NCBI GenBank assembly: GCA_963966185.1
Contig: CAWZYM010000367.1
Location: forward strand, 687,501 to 751,500
Origin: Rhabditoides inermis
Lineage: Eukaryota > Nematoda > Chromadorea > Rhabditida > Rhabditidae
DNA: 64,000 nucleotides
Reading direction: 5' to 3'
The notes under the pieces were generated by a model. That model was not told where the DNA came from. It saw only the letters and a list, made by a program, of their open reading frames with translations, and did not search any database. Below, one piece after another: positions 41,001-52,227 of the stretch. Position 1 is the first letter of the stretch, and each line of letters starts with the position of its first letter. The position numbers and the translations under genes are program-made.

Positions 41001-42645
41001 TCTCCTTACAGTCAACGTCAGAATATAATTTCGGATACCTGACACCACCCTGAGAAAACGTACCAATCAACTATGCGGTTTCCATGAAAAATTGGCGAAA
41101 AACCCGTTGCCCAAAAGAGATTGTGGTGGCAGGTGGCTGAGATTTGAATACGTTTTATGTGCAAACGAAACGTCTATCAAAAATGCTAATGTTTTTCTGA
41201 GATGCAGATAATACTTATCAATTTATTTCCTCTGTTCAATATCTTTTCGGAGCTCGCAAGTGATCGCCTGGTGATCAAAGCGGCTTGATTTTGCAAATCG
41301 ATCAACATTGCTCTTTGATTAACAGACAAATCTCCTTACAGTCAACGTCAGAATATAATTCAGGATACCTGACACCACCCCGAGAAAACGTACCACTCAA
41401 CTATGCGGCTTCCATCAAGAAATTGGCGAAAAACCCGTTGCTCAAAAGAGATTGTGGTGGCAGGTGGCTGAAATTTGAATACGTTTTATGTGCAAACGAA
41501 ACGTCTATCAAAAATGCTAATGTTTTTCTGAGATGCAGATAATACTTATCAATTTATTTCCTCTGTTCAATATCTTTTCGGAGCTCGCAAGTGATCGCCT
41601 GGTGATCAAAGCGGCTTGACTTTGCAAATCGATCAACATTGCTCTATGATTAACAGACAAATCTCCTTACAGTCAACGTCAGAATATAGTTTCGGATACC
41701 TGACACCACCCCGAGAAAAACGTACCACTCAACTATGCGGTTTCCATCAAGAAGTTGTCGAAAAACCCGTTGCCCAAAAGAGATTGTGGTGGCAGGTGGC
41801 TGAGATTTGAATACGTTTTTAATGCAAAAAAGAGTCTATCATGAATGCGAATGTTTTTACGTTATGCAGATAATGCTTATCAATTAATTTCCGCTGTTCA
41901 ATACCTTTTCGGAGCTCGCAAGTGATCGCCTGGTGATCAAAGCGGCTTGATTTTGCAAATCGATCAACATTGCTCTATGATTAACAGACAAATCTCCTCA
42001 CAGTCAACGTCAGAATATAATTTCGGATACCTGACACCACCCCGAGAAAACGTACCACTCAACTATGCGGTTTCCATGAAAAATTGGCGAAAAACCCGTT
42101 GCCCAAAAGAGATTGTGGTGGCAGGTGGCTGAGATTTGAATACGTTTTATGTGCAAACGAAACGTCTATCAAAACTGCTAATGTTTTTCTGAGATGCAGA
42201 TAATACCTATCAATTTATTTCCGCTTTTCAATATCTTTTTGGAGCTCGCAAACGATCGCCTGGTGATCAAAGCGGCTCGACTTTGCAAATCGATCAACAT
42301 TGCTCTATGATTAACAGACAATTCTCCTTACAGTCAACGTCAGAATATAAAATAGGATACCTGACACCACCCCGAGAAAACGTACCACTCAACTATGCGG
42401 TTTCCATCAAGAAATTGGCAAAAAAAACCCGTTGCCCAAAAGAGATTGTGGTGGCAGGTGGCTGAGATTTGAATACGTTTTATGTGCAAACGAAACGTCT
42501 ATCAAAAATGCTAATGTTTTTTTTTCTGAAATGCAGATAATACTTATCAATTTATTTCCTCTGTTCAATATTTTTTCGGAGCTCGCAAGTGATCGCCTGG
42601 TGATCAAAGCGGCTTGACTTTGCAAATCGATCAACATTGCTCTGC

Positions 42646-42667
42646 GGTTTAATTACCCAAGTTTGAG
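42646..42667 (+). other. SL1 leader copy at retrotransposon 5' end
   Basis: A perfect 22-nt SL1 leader (GGTTTAATTACCC then AAGTTTGAG), identical to the canonical exons in the array at 61-64 kb. The SL1-gene sequence that normally precedes it (..CAGCATC) is absent, so the copy starts at the SL RNA cap site. The following bases are GTTGCTG against GTATTAT in the genes. The second copy is at 52230-52251. Confidence 0.95.
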
Positions 42668-42674
42668 GTTGCTG

Positions 42675-45600
42675 ATGGCTCTTCTTGGTCTGTCTTCATC
42701 GGGTGTTTTTCGTCAACTAACTTTCATTATGCTGTCTACTCTTGTAATAACATTTTCTGCTCACATTGTCGTCCCCATCCGGCCTGTGACCTACAATGAT
42801 ATCGATTATATGCGTGTCCACAGTGTGTCCACAGCCCCCTCTCATCCCCAGTTGACGTCACCCTATAGAATTGCTCACTCGCGACTCTCTCACTTGAAAC
42901 CGTTGAAATTGCCTACTCGAAGCGCAGTGTATGAATGCCCGACTAAAATGCCGAATGTGAGGTGGGAGGCGAAGACCTCCCCCCACCGACGAGTCAAATG
43001 GGTGTCCTTCGCTGTGTCTGAGAGAAATCCTCTGAATCAACTCAACTCAAATATGTCTGTATGCCCGACTGTGAAGCTGAATGCGAAGTGGTACGTCCCC
43101 CGCCGGCAAGTCGAATGGGTGTGCAGCATTGAGCATTCTACTATCACTACTATCGCGCTTGGTGTGTGCCTTCGGCGTTCGTGTCTGTGTGGTTGTGTGT
43201 TGGATTGTGGATGTACCACTGGTTCCCGCCAGTGTCCCCCTCTCCCCTCCATCCCTGCAGTACCGATCGATATTGGCTATCACCTTGTGCAAATCAACAC
43301 TGATATAGAATCCAACCCAACATCGGGTGAAAGGAGAAATGAATGGAAAAAAGTGTCAACTGGAGACTACATGAAGAAAAGATGGGAAGAAATGAAGAAA
43401 ACAATGAGTGACGTGCTCAGAACAATGGACAGCATAGTGTACGTGAAAGAAATCACCTTTGATAAGGTCATCCTGGAATATCATTTGCGACCAAAAGGCG
43501 CTCATATCTCGTACGGTGTGAATCGTGCCGGCCCGATCCTATCACTCCTACTCTTTCTCTCACTGTGGAGGAGGGGGAAGAGAGTGTGGAAAAGCGAACG
43601 ATTGAACAGAAAAAGGAGGGTGAAAGCCCGAAGGCAAATGCAAAAGATGCAGAGAATCATGCAAGAAATGTGGCACAAAATCGTGTACAACAACCATCCT
43701 GAAAGGAAAATGATGAATGGAAAGAAGAATGGAGAGAAACTGTGCGAATTTGCATACACACCGAGACAGGTGAACGATACACCTCACTCGCTCTTTTCGC
43801 AGCCTGTTCCCACGCCTGTGGGAGCGGGTGAGAGGAGAGAGAGGGAGAGGGAAGGCAGAGCGCACGCAGAGAGTGCTCACATCAATGCAATCGATAAATC
43901 AATAATCAAGGCAGAGGCGAAGAGTGGGGAGTGTGAAGGGATCACTAGCCCTTCCATGCTCACAGCCGAATGTGCATATACACCGCTGATAGACGATGAA
44001 CCCCTATTCTTCGGAGGAGGGGATGAATTGATGACAGATGAATCGATATTGAAAAATGGAAAGATACATGTATTGATACCCGCTGCCGGAAGAGTAAAGT
44101 GCGGTGGGTGCAATGCATCATATACATCACACCTGAGAACGAATGGCGTTGCGCTACACTACAGACAATGCGGCCAAATAAGAACTGCATATTGTCCATG
44201 GAAAACCGAGTTGAACCTCGAACCGACCACGAAATCAGCTATGTACATCGTGAATGTGTGCAGAGTATGCAAAAAAGAGTTCCCTCAAATGAGGCATGCT
44301 CGAAAACATGCGCTTGAATCACACCCAGAACTACAAGGATTTGAAGAGGGACAAGAAGCCCTCAGAAAACAGCTGATGAACGCGAAAGAAGCGATTCATA
44401 AAGAGAGAAGGCAACAGAAAAGTCAGGATGATTGTGTGGAGTCTGTGTCGGAAACGACACTGGATGCCCCTTCATCCCTCGCACAGCAAACAGCTGATCA
44501 GACAGTGGATGATGATATCACCTCTCCCCTCTCTCCGCCCGTTCCCACGGTCGGGGCAGGGAGAGAGAAGAGGAAGAGAAAGCGAGCGGACAGTGCGCAG
44601 GCAAAGAGAGCCCGCATTGATCCGGGTCAGATCGATAAATCAATGAGTGAGACAGAGACGCAGAGCATGCTATGCGAAGAGACTGCTGGCTGCTCTACAT
44701 CTACTGCGCGAGAATGCGAACATGATAGCACAATCGAAATCCCCCACTCGAGTCGCGAAAGTGTGGCGAGAGTGGAGGGAGAACTATCGGCTACACTCGA
44801 GCCTGCTCACACCTCGCTGCCAGCTGGTGTGACCGGGAGAGAAGAGAGAGAGGGACGCGCGCCCACCCAATACGAAACTCTCTCCCCCTTTGAGGGGAGA
44901 GAGGAAGACATCAATAAATCAATGCAATCGATACCATCAATCGATGGTCACACCACCCCAATGGAACACAGCCCGCCAGGCGAGCCGGTTGTGGAAATCG
45001 AACAAGTGGAAGAGAACATTGTACGTGAAGTGACGTCACAGAGTGACGTAAGTGCAGAATCAAATGACGATTTTCATGAATATCAAATACAAAACGATAA
45101 GACGAAGCGGGCGTTTGCCTGTCTGAACTTCAGTGAGGGTGTGAATTCGCGAATGAGCAACCAGGCGATTCACGCATACCTTCTCACCAAATACCGAGAC
45201 ACCAGCACTTTCATTATCAATCCGGCTATCGTGCGCGGAGTGATATGGAATTACAAAGCGAGTGAAATAGAAGTGCATCCGTCTATGAATGACGAGAAAT
45301 ATGAGAGAGTGGTGCTACCGTACCACCACAAGGAACATTGGATGCTTGTCGTCGCTGAAAAGGCGAGTGACAGAGCAATCGCATATGACCCGAGGCAACG
45401 AGAATCGATTGATTATCGATCGAAAGCCAAACTGACGCGGCTCTTTGGCCGAGAGATACAGTATGCCTGCCCCGCTGAATACAGTAAGCAGGAGAGACAT
45501 GAGATGAATTGCGGTCTGCGGATCGTATTGATTTTGGAACAACTAATCGATAATCGACCACTCTTCCACTCGGTGGGAGACCTCGAACAATTGCGAGTGC

Positions 45601-48600
45601 GCATGCGAGTCGCAATCCAAAATGAGAGAACACGCAAAATACCGAAACTGATGGACGCCGATCTATCACATATGCAAATAAACCCTGAGCCACTCTTTGT
45701 GAAAGGGAGTTGGTATGAGAAGCTCGCGCAAGCGACCGCCTTTGAACAGGTGGAATACGTTGCGGATACGTTTGTGAGACATGCGTACCTGCTGAAAAAG
45801 GATAAAATAACTGAGGCGTACAAGCTACTGAACGATGATTTGCCTTCGTGTGAATCACTCGATGAGAGAGATAGACCAGTGCACCCGAAAAAGAGAAAAT
45901 CGAACAATGCCCCGCCCCCTCGGGAAGTGAAGGAGTTGAGGGTACTGTATCGAGAGAACAAGGCGCTTGCTGTGAAACGCATCCTCGGCGAAGAGTCGAA
46001 ACACTGTGAGATCGGAATAAATCGAGTGGAAAACTATTTCCGCAAAACAACAACTGCACACCCGTGCGACAATGAGGCAGTGAGGCGACTTGCCGCCAAC
46101 CTGCCACGACTGAACATCTCCGAATCACTCCTCAGGAGGTTCGGCAAGAAAGAAGTGATGGAAGTGATGAAAAAGAAGTCAGACACTGCTTCCGGACCGG
46201 ATGGTACCGTATACAGTGATCTACTGAAAGCCGATCCCGATGTTTCTTTTATGACTGCACTGTTCAATCGGTGTCTGAAAGAACAGCGGATCCCGAAAAG
46301 TTGGAAAGAAACTGATGTCACTCTGATCTACAAAAAGGGAGACGAGATGGACATTGAGAACTGGAGACCGATTAGTCTGATGAATGTGATATACAAAGTG
46401 TACACCACACTCCTCACAAAGAGGGTGTGCGAGGTGAAAGGAATTATCAGTGATTGCCAGAAGGGCTTCACAAACAGAGAGGGTTGTCTGGAGAACATTG
46501 CGCTTCTCCGCACACCTATCCACCACATCAAATCGATAAAAGGAGACGTGTGCGTTTCGTGGCTGGACCTCGCCAATGCATTTGGGAGTGTCCCCCACAC
46601 CGCCATTCTCGAGGCCTTGAGGGCATTTGGCTTCCCGCCCGAATTCCGCATCATCATCGCAGACCTGTATCAGGGTGCGACAATGCGAGTGAACACAAAG
46701 AACGACCAAACCAGAAACATTGCGATAAATGCAGGAGTGAAACAGGGAGACCCCATCTCACCTGTCCTCTTCAACATCACACTGGAGATGCTCATCCGAG
46801 CACACAAAAAGAGAGTGAATCCCATGAAAATACTCGGACAGAAGTTCTCTTTGCTGGCTTTTGCCGATGATATGGCAATTGTCACCAAAACACACTCTGA
46901 GATGCAGTACCAGCTGGATAAAATGGCAGAAGACGCAAAGCAGATCAATTTGATTTTCAAGCCGCGCAAATGCGGAACGCTCACTATCCAGATAGGGAAA
47001 GTGGTGCAGAAGGAAACCAAAATGTACAACCAGTGCATCAGTGTACTAGGTGAGAATGACAGCTACAAATACCTCGGAGTGAATGTGGGATTCCGTGAAA
47101 TCATCGAGCCCACTGAGACACTCAATCAGATGACAATCGATATGCGTAAGCTGGCAGCAGTGAGAGGGCATCTCAGCTGCGACCAGCTGAGAGACGCGAT
47201 CAAAACGTTTGTGATGTCGCGACTAAACTACATTGCAATGAACGACAAGTGCTCTATGAACAGCATCAACGAACTAGAGAGGACACTCGCGTGTACCATC
47301 TCACACATCCAAAACGTGAAGACTGGAGTGCCGAAGCCGTACCTGTACTGCTCGAAAGGCCTGCACATGCAACATCCGAAAGATACCATGTACAGTGGTA
47401 GCCTCAATACGACTATGAAGCTACTGTGGTCAGAAGATACGTTCATCCAGACAGTGTTCTGGAATCTACTCGAATACGTTGCAATCACTTGGATAGGGCC
47501 GCAACAAGCGAGCACCTGTGATAAGAAAGAGCTGTGTGCGAGATATCTGAATGATGAGAATATTGGATACCGTATCGGATCGTACGGTGGACAGACAAAC
47601 ATGATGCGAAACTGCAGAGAGGCAGTGCGCCATATGAGGAGGTCACTTCACCTGTTCGAGGTGAAATGGATCGATAATCAGCTGGTTGTCGAGATACAAG
47701 CGACACCGACTAGCAAGAAATCTACGACCGGTCCGAAAGCCAAACATCTCCTAAAACGGAGAATCACGGCTGCACTCGATGAGTGCAATGTCGAAAGAAT
47801 GAGTACCGAATACGCAACTATGAGCAACAACTTCGACATGTTCATGCAGGACAGTCGGAATGCGAGAATTCTCAAGAACAATCAACCATATGCAACCGAC
47901 AGTGCTCTGGAGTGGAGACATCGGGCAATGCTCGATACTCTGCCCCTAAAAGGAGCGAGAACGAATACGAGAAGTGCCGAGTGTGACCGAATGTGCACAT
48001 CGTGCAACGAGAACCAACTCGAAAGCCTCTCCCATGTGCTCAATAGATGCAAGGTGCATTTGGGTATGGGAATGGTGGAGAGACACAACAACATCCAAGA
48101 CATAATCGTGGCAGCCGCGGAAAAGGCGGCGGTGAATCGAAATGCCTGGATCGAGACAGACACTCGCAACTCGATCGATGGCGGCAATTTGCGGCCGGAC
48201 ATTGTGTTGTCGAGAGAGAGTGAAAAGCAGGTGGTGATTTTGGATGTGCGCGTTTCATTCGGAAATGGAATCGCCTCATTCGAACGCGCCGCGACTGATA
48301 AGATCGAGAAATACACGGCTATTGCTGAAACGTACAAGGCATTGGGATACACTGTGTCCCTCCATCCATTCCTGGTCAGCTCTCTAGGAGACTACTGGAA
48401 AGAGAATGATGAAGCGATGAAATCACTGGGAATACCCAAGTCAGAGTGGAGTGAGCTCATCTCTCAGATCCAGGGAGAGACACTCGAATACTCGAAAGCA
48501 ATCTACTACATGCATACAATGGGGGAGGCGTATTCACCCAAATATGGAAAGAACCGACCCGAAAAAGCATTGAAGATGATCGATCGATACAAACAGTACT

Positions 48601-48650
48601 ATGCCCGCCGGGCGGAAGAGAGAGAAAACGACAACATGCAAAGGCAATGA
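42675..48650 (+). CDS. NeSL-like retrotransposon polyprotein, copy 1
   Basis: A single 1,991-residue protein for target-primed reverse transcription. It starts MALLGLSSSG with a hydrophobic stretch at about 14-33. A short internal duplication (CPTKMPNVRW.. and CPTVKLNAKW..) lies at about 88-150. A degenerate 2A-like motif DIESNP-TS is at 210-217. A C2H2 zinc finger CRVC..H..H begins at C529, and a second Cys/His cluster (CGGC) precedes it. A Ulp1-like cysteine protease has H888 (EHWML), D905 (AYDPR) and C946 (MNCGL). The reverse transcriptase has SGPDG, motif A LDLANAFG (D1298), motif B GVKQGDPISP and motif C FADD (1396-1399). The C-terminal CCHC knuckle (CTSC..H..C from C1774) is followed by a restriction-like endonuclease, RPDIVL (D1842) and ILDVRV (D1857). 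All catalytic residues are present and there is no internal stop. Protease plus restriction-like endonuclease is the NeSL arrangement. Confidence 0.93.
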   Translation: MALLGLSSSGVFRQLTFIMLSTLVITFSAHIVVPIRPVTYNDIDYMRVHSVSTAPSHPQLTSPYRIAHSRLSHLKPLKLPTRSAVYECPTKMPNVRWEAKTSPHRRVKWVSFAVSERNPLNQLNSNMSVCPTVKLNAKWYVPRRQVEWVCSIEHSTITTIALGVCLRRSCLCGCVLDCGCTTGSRQCPPLPSIPAVPIDIGYHLVQINTDIESNPTSGERRNEWKKVSTGDYMKKRWEEMKKTMSDVLRTMDSIVYVKEITFDKVILEYHLRPKGAHISYGVNRAGPILSLLLFLSLWRRGKRVWKSERLNRKRRVKARRQMQKMQRIMQEMWHKIVYNNHPERKMMNGKKNGEKLCEFAYTPRQVNDTPHSLFSQPVPTPVGAGERREREREGRAHAESAHINAIDKSIIKAEAKSGECEGITSPSMLTAECAYTPLIDDEPLFFGGGDELMTDESILKNGKIHVLIPAAGRVKCGGCNASYTSHLRTNGVALHYRQCGQIRTAYCPWKTELNLEPTTKSAMYIVNVCRVCKKEFPQMRHARKHALESHPELQGFEEGQEALRKQLMNAKEAIHKERRQQKSQDDCVESVSETTLDAPSSLAQQTADQTVDDDITSPLSPPVPTVGAGREKRKRKRADSAQAKRARIDPGQIDKSMSETETQSMLCEETAGCSTSTARECEHDSTIEIPHSSRESVARVEGELSATLEPAHTSLPAGVTGREEREGRAPTQYETLSPFEGREEDINKSMQSIPSIDGHTTPMEHSPPGEPVVEIEQVEENIVREVTSQSDVSAESNDDFHEYQIQNDKTKRAFACLNFSEGVNSRMSNQAIHAYLLTKYRDTSTFIINPAIVRGVIWNYKASEIEVHPSMNDEKYERVVLPYHHKEHWMLVVAEKASDRAIAYDPRQRESIDYRSKAKLTRLFGREIQYACPAEYSKQERHEMNCGLRIVLILEQLIDNRPLFHSVGDLEQLRVRMRVAIQNERTRKIPKLMDADLSHMQINPEPLFVKGSWYEKLAQATAFEQVEYVADTFVRHAYLLKKDKITEAYKLLNDDLPSCESLDERDRPVHPKKRKSNNAPPPREVKELRVLYRENKALAVKRILGEESKHCEIGINRVENYFRKTTTAHPCDNEAVRRLAANLPRLNISESLLRRFGKKEVMEVMKKKSDTASGPDGTVYSDLLKADPDVSFMTALFNRCLKEQRIPKSWKETDVTLIYKKGDEMDIENWRPISLMNVIYKVYTTLLTKRVCEVKGIISDCQKGFTNREGCLENIALLRTPIHHIKSIKGDVCVSWLDLANAFGSVPHTAILEALRAFGFPPEFRIIIADLYQGATMRVNTKNDQTRNIAINAGVKQGDPISPVLFNITLEMLIRAHKKRVNPMKILGQKFSLLAFADDMAIVTKTHSEMQYQLDKMAEDAKQINLIFKPRKCGTLTIQIGKVVQKETKMYNQCISVLGENDSYKYLGVNVGFREIIEPTETLNQMTIDMRKLAAVRGHLSCDQLRDAIKTFVMSRLNYIAMNDKCSMNSINELERTLACTISHIQNVKTGVPKPYLYCSKGLHMQHPKDTMYSGSLNTTMKLLWSEDTFIQTVFWNLLEYVAITWIGPQQASTCDKKELCARYLNDENIGYRIGSYGGQTNMMRNCREAVRHMRRSLHLFEVKWIDNQLVVEIQATPTSKKSTTGPKAKHLLKRRITAALDECNVERMSTEYATMSNNFDMFMQDSRNARILKNNQPYATDSALEWRHRAMLDTLPLKGARTNTRSAECDRMCTSCNENQLESLSHVLNRCKVHLGMGMVERHNNIQDIIVAAAEKAAVNRNAWIETDTRNSIDGGNLRPDIVLSRESEKQVVILDVRVSFGNGIASFERAATDKIEKYTAIAETYKALGYTVSLHPFLVSSLGDYWKENDEAMKSLGIPKSEWSELISQIQGETLEYSKAIYYMHTMGEAYSPKYGKNRPEKALKMIDRYKQYYARRAEERENDNMQRQ

Positions 48651-51600
48651 GAGAAAATCACATTTGATCTACCAACATCTGTACTCGCGTAGGGCCGTCT
48701 CTCACCCCGTGACATGGGGAGAAAGAGAGCGGTCCGAGAGAGCGCGATACAGCCGGCTGCCCCGTTCGCCCCGACGCTTCAAGGCTGCTGCGACCAAGCG
48801 ACTTCTGCCGAGGGACCGTCGACGGGAGCGGCCGGACCTCCACACCCCACCCCGCACCCCGCACCATGCACAACAACATCAACGCCTCCCCCCAACCATT
48901 GAGATTGATAATAAATCTCTTTTATCACAGACAATTCTCCTTACAGTCAACGTCAGAATATAATTTCGGATACCTGACACCACCCCGAGAAAACGTACCA
49001 CTCAACTATGCGGTTTCCATGAAAAATTGGCGAAAAATCCGTTGCCCAAAAGAGATTGTGGTGGCAGGTGGCTGAGATTTGAAAACGTTTTTACTGCAAA
49101 AAAGAGTTTATCATGAATGCGAATGTTTTCACGTGATGCAGATAATGCTTATCAATTAATTTCCGCTGTTCAATATCTTTTCGGAGTTCGCAAGTGATCG
49201 CCTGGTGATAAAAGCGGCTTGATTTTGCAAATCGATCAACATTGCTCTATGATTAACAGACAAATCTTCTTACAGTCAACGTCAGAATATAATTTAGGAT
49301 ACCTGACACCACCCCGAGAAAACGTACCACTCAACTATGCGGTTTCCATGAAAAATTGGCGAAAAACCCGTTGCCCGAAAGAGATTGTGGTGGCAGGTGG
49401 CTGAGATTTGAATACGTTTTATGTGCAAACGAAACGTCTATCAAAAATGCTAATGTTTTTCTGAGATGCAGATAATACTTATCAATTTATTTCCTTTGTT
49501 CAATATCTTTTCGGAGCTCGCAAGTGATCGCCTGGTGATCAAAGCAGCTTGATTTTGCAAATCGATCAACATTGCTCTATGATTAACAGACAAATCTCCT
49601 TACAGTCAACGTCAGAATATAATTTCGGATACCTGACACCACCCCGAGTAAACGTACCACTCAACTATGCGGTTTCCATGAAAAATTGGCGAAAAATCCG
49701 TTGCCCGAAAGAGATTGTGGTGGCAGGTGGCTGAGATTTGAATACGTTTTATGTGCAAACGAAACGTCTATCAAAAATGCTAATGTTTTTCTGAGATGCA
49801 GATAATACCTATCAATTTATTTCCGCTCTTCAATATCTTTTTGGAGCTCGCAAACGATCGCCTGGTGATCAAAGCGGCTTGACTTTGCAAATCGATCAAC
49901 ATTGCTCTATGATTAACAGACAAATCTCCTTACAGTCAACGTCAGAATATAATTTAGGATACCTGACACCACCCCGAGAAAACGTACCACTCAACTATGC
50001 GGTTTCCATCAAGAAATTGGCGAAAAACCCGTTGCCCAAAAGAGATTGTGGTGGCAGGTGGCTGAGATTTGAATACGTTTTATGTGCAAACGAAACGTCT
50101 ATCAAAAATGCTAATGTTTTTCTGAGATGCAGATAATACCTATCAATTTATTTCCGCTCTTCAATATCTTTTTGGAGCTCGCAAACGATCGCCTGGTGAT
50201 CAAAGCGGCTTGACTTTGCAAATCGATCAACATTGCTCTATGATTAACAGACAAATCTCCTTACAGTCAACGTCAGAATATAATTTAGGATACCTGACAC
50301 CACCCCGAGAAAACGTACCACTCAACTATGCGGTTTCCATCAAGAAATTGGCGAAAAACCCGTTGCCCAAAAGAGATTGTGGTGGCAGGTGGCTGAGATT
50401 TGAATACGTTTTATGTGCAAACGAAACGTCTATCAAAAATGCTAATGTTTTTTTTTCTGAAATGCAGATAATACTTATCAATTTATTTCCGCTGTTCCAT
50501 ATCTTTTCGGAGCTCGCAAGTGATCGCCTGGTGATCAAAGCGGCTTGAATTTGCAAATCGATCAACATTGCTCTATGATTAACAGACAAATCTTCTTACA
50601 GTCAACGTCAGAATATAAATTAGGATACCTGACACCACCCTGAGAAAACGTACCAATCAACTATGCGGTTTCCATGAAAAATTGGCGAAAAACCCGTTGC
50701 CCAAAAGAGATTGTGGTGGCAGGTGGCTGAGATTTGAATACGTTTTATGTGCAAACGAAACGTCTATCAAAAATGCTAATGTTTTTCTGAGATGCAGATA
50801 ATACTTATCAATTTATTTCCTCTGTTCAATATCTTTTCGGAGCTCGCAAGTGATCGCCTGGTGATCAAAGCGGCTTGATTTTGCAAATCGATCAACATTG
50901 CTCTTTGATTAACAGACAAATCTCCTTACAGTCAACGTCAGAATATAATTCAGGATACCTGACACCACCCCGAGAAAACGTACCACTCAACTATGCGGCT
51001 TCCATCAAGAAATTGGCGAAAAACCCGTTGCTCAAAAGAGATTGTGGTGGCAGGTGGCTGAAATTTGAATACGTTTTATGTGCAAACGAAACGTCTATCA
51101 AAAATGCTAATGTTTTTCTGAGATGCAGATAATACTTATCAATTTATTTCCTCTGTTCAATATCTTTTCGGAGCTCGCAAGTGATCGCCTGGTGATCAAA
51201 GCGGCTTGACTTTGCAAATCGATCAACATTGCTCTATGATTAACAGACAAATCTCCTTACAGTCAACGTCAGAATATAGTTTCGGATACCTGACACCACC
51301 CCGAGAAAAACGTACCACTCAACTATGCGGTTTCCATCAAGAAGTTGTCGAAAAACCCGTTGCCCAAAAGAGATTGTGGTGGCAGGTGGCTGAGATTTGA
51401 ATACGTTTTTAATGCAAAAAAGAGTCTATCATGAATGCGAATGTTTTTACGTTATGCAGATAATGCTTATCAATTAATTTCCGCTGTTCAATACCTTTTC
51501 GGAGCTCGCAAGTGATCGCCTGGTGATCAAAGCGGCTTGATTTTGCAAATCGATCAACATTGCTCTATGATTAACAGACAAATCTCCTCACAGTCAACGT

Positions 51601-52227
51601 CAGAATATAATTTCGGATACCTGACACCACCCCGAGAAAACGTACCACTCAACTATGCGGCTTCCATCAAGAAATTGGCGAAAAACCCGTTGCTCAAAAG
51701 AGATTGTGGTGGCAGGTGGCTGAGATTTGAATACGTTTTTACTGCAAAAAAAGAGTCTATCATGAATGCGAATGTTTTCACGTGATGCAGATAATGCTTA
51801 TCAATTAATTTCCGCTGTTCAATACCTTTTCGGAGCTCGCAAGTGATCGCCTGGTGATCAAAGCGGCTTGGTTTTGCAAATCGATCAACATTGCTCTATG
51901 ATTAACAGACAAATCTCCTTACAGTCAACGTCAGAATATAATTTCGGATACCTGACACCACCCCGAGTAAACGTACCACTCAACTATGCGGTTTCCATGA
52001 AAAATTGGCGAAAAATCCGTTGCCCAAAAGAGATTGTGGTGGCAGGTGGCTGAGATTTGAATACGTTTTATGTGCAAACGAAACGTCTATCAAAAATGCT
52101 AATGTTTTTCTGAGATGCAGATAATACTTATCAATTTATTTCCTCTGTTCAATATTTTTTCGGAGCTCGCAAGTGATCGCCTGGTGATCAAAGCGGCTTG
52201 ACTTTGCAAATCGATCAACATTGCTCT

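Larger units (their letters stand above)
42644..48926 (+). mobile_element. NeSL-like non-LTR retrotransposon headed by SL1 leader, copy 1
   Basis: The insertion interrupts a satellite monomer: left flank ..ACATTGCTCT, right flank ACAGACAATTCTCC, with about 7 bp of target (ATGATTA) missing and no target duplication. It begins GC and then the full 22-nt SL1 leader (42646-42667). Seven nt later comes the ATG of a single long ORF. The 277-nt 3' region is GC-rich, contains AATAAA at 48910-48915 and ends in CTCTTTTATC without a poly(A) tail, as in R2-clade elements. Confidence 0.9.

Noticed and set aside
45283..46128. 281-residue minus-strand ORF inside the retrotransposon (and its twin at 54867-55712)
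   Set aside because: It lies antisense to the RT/protease coding region in a shadow frame, with no domain recognised.
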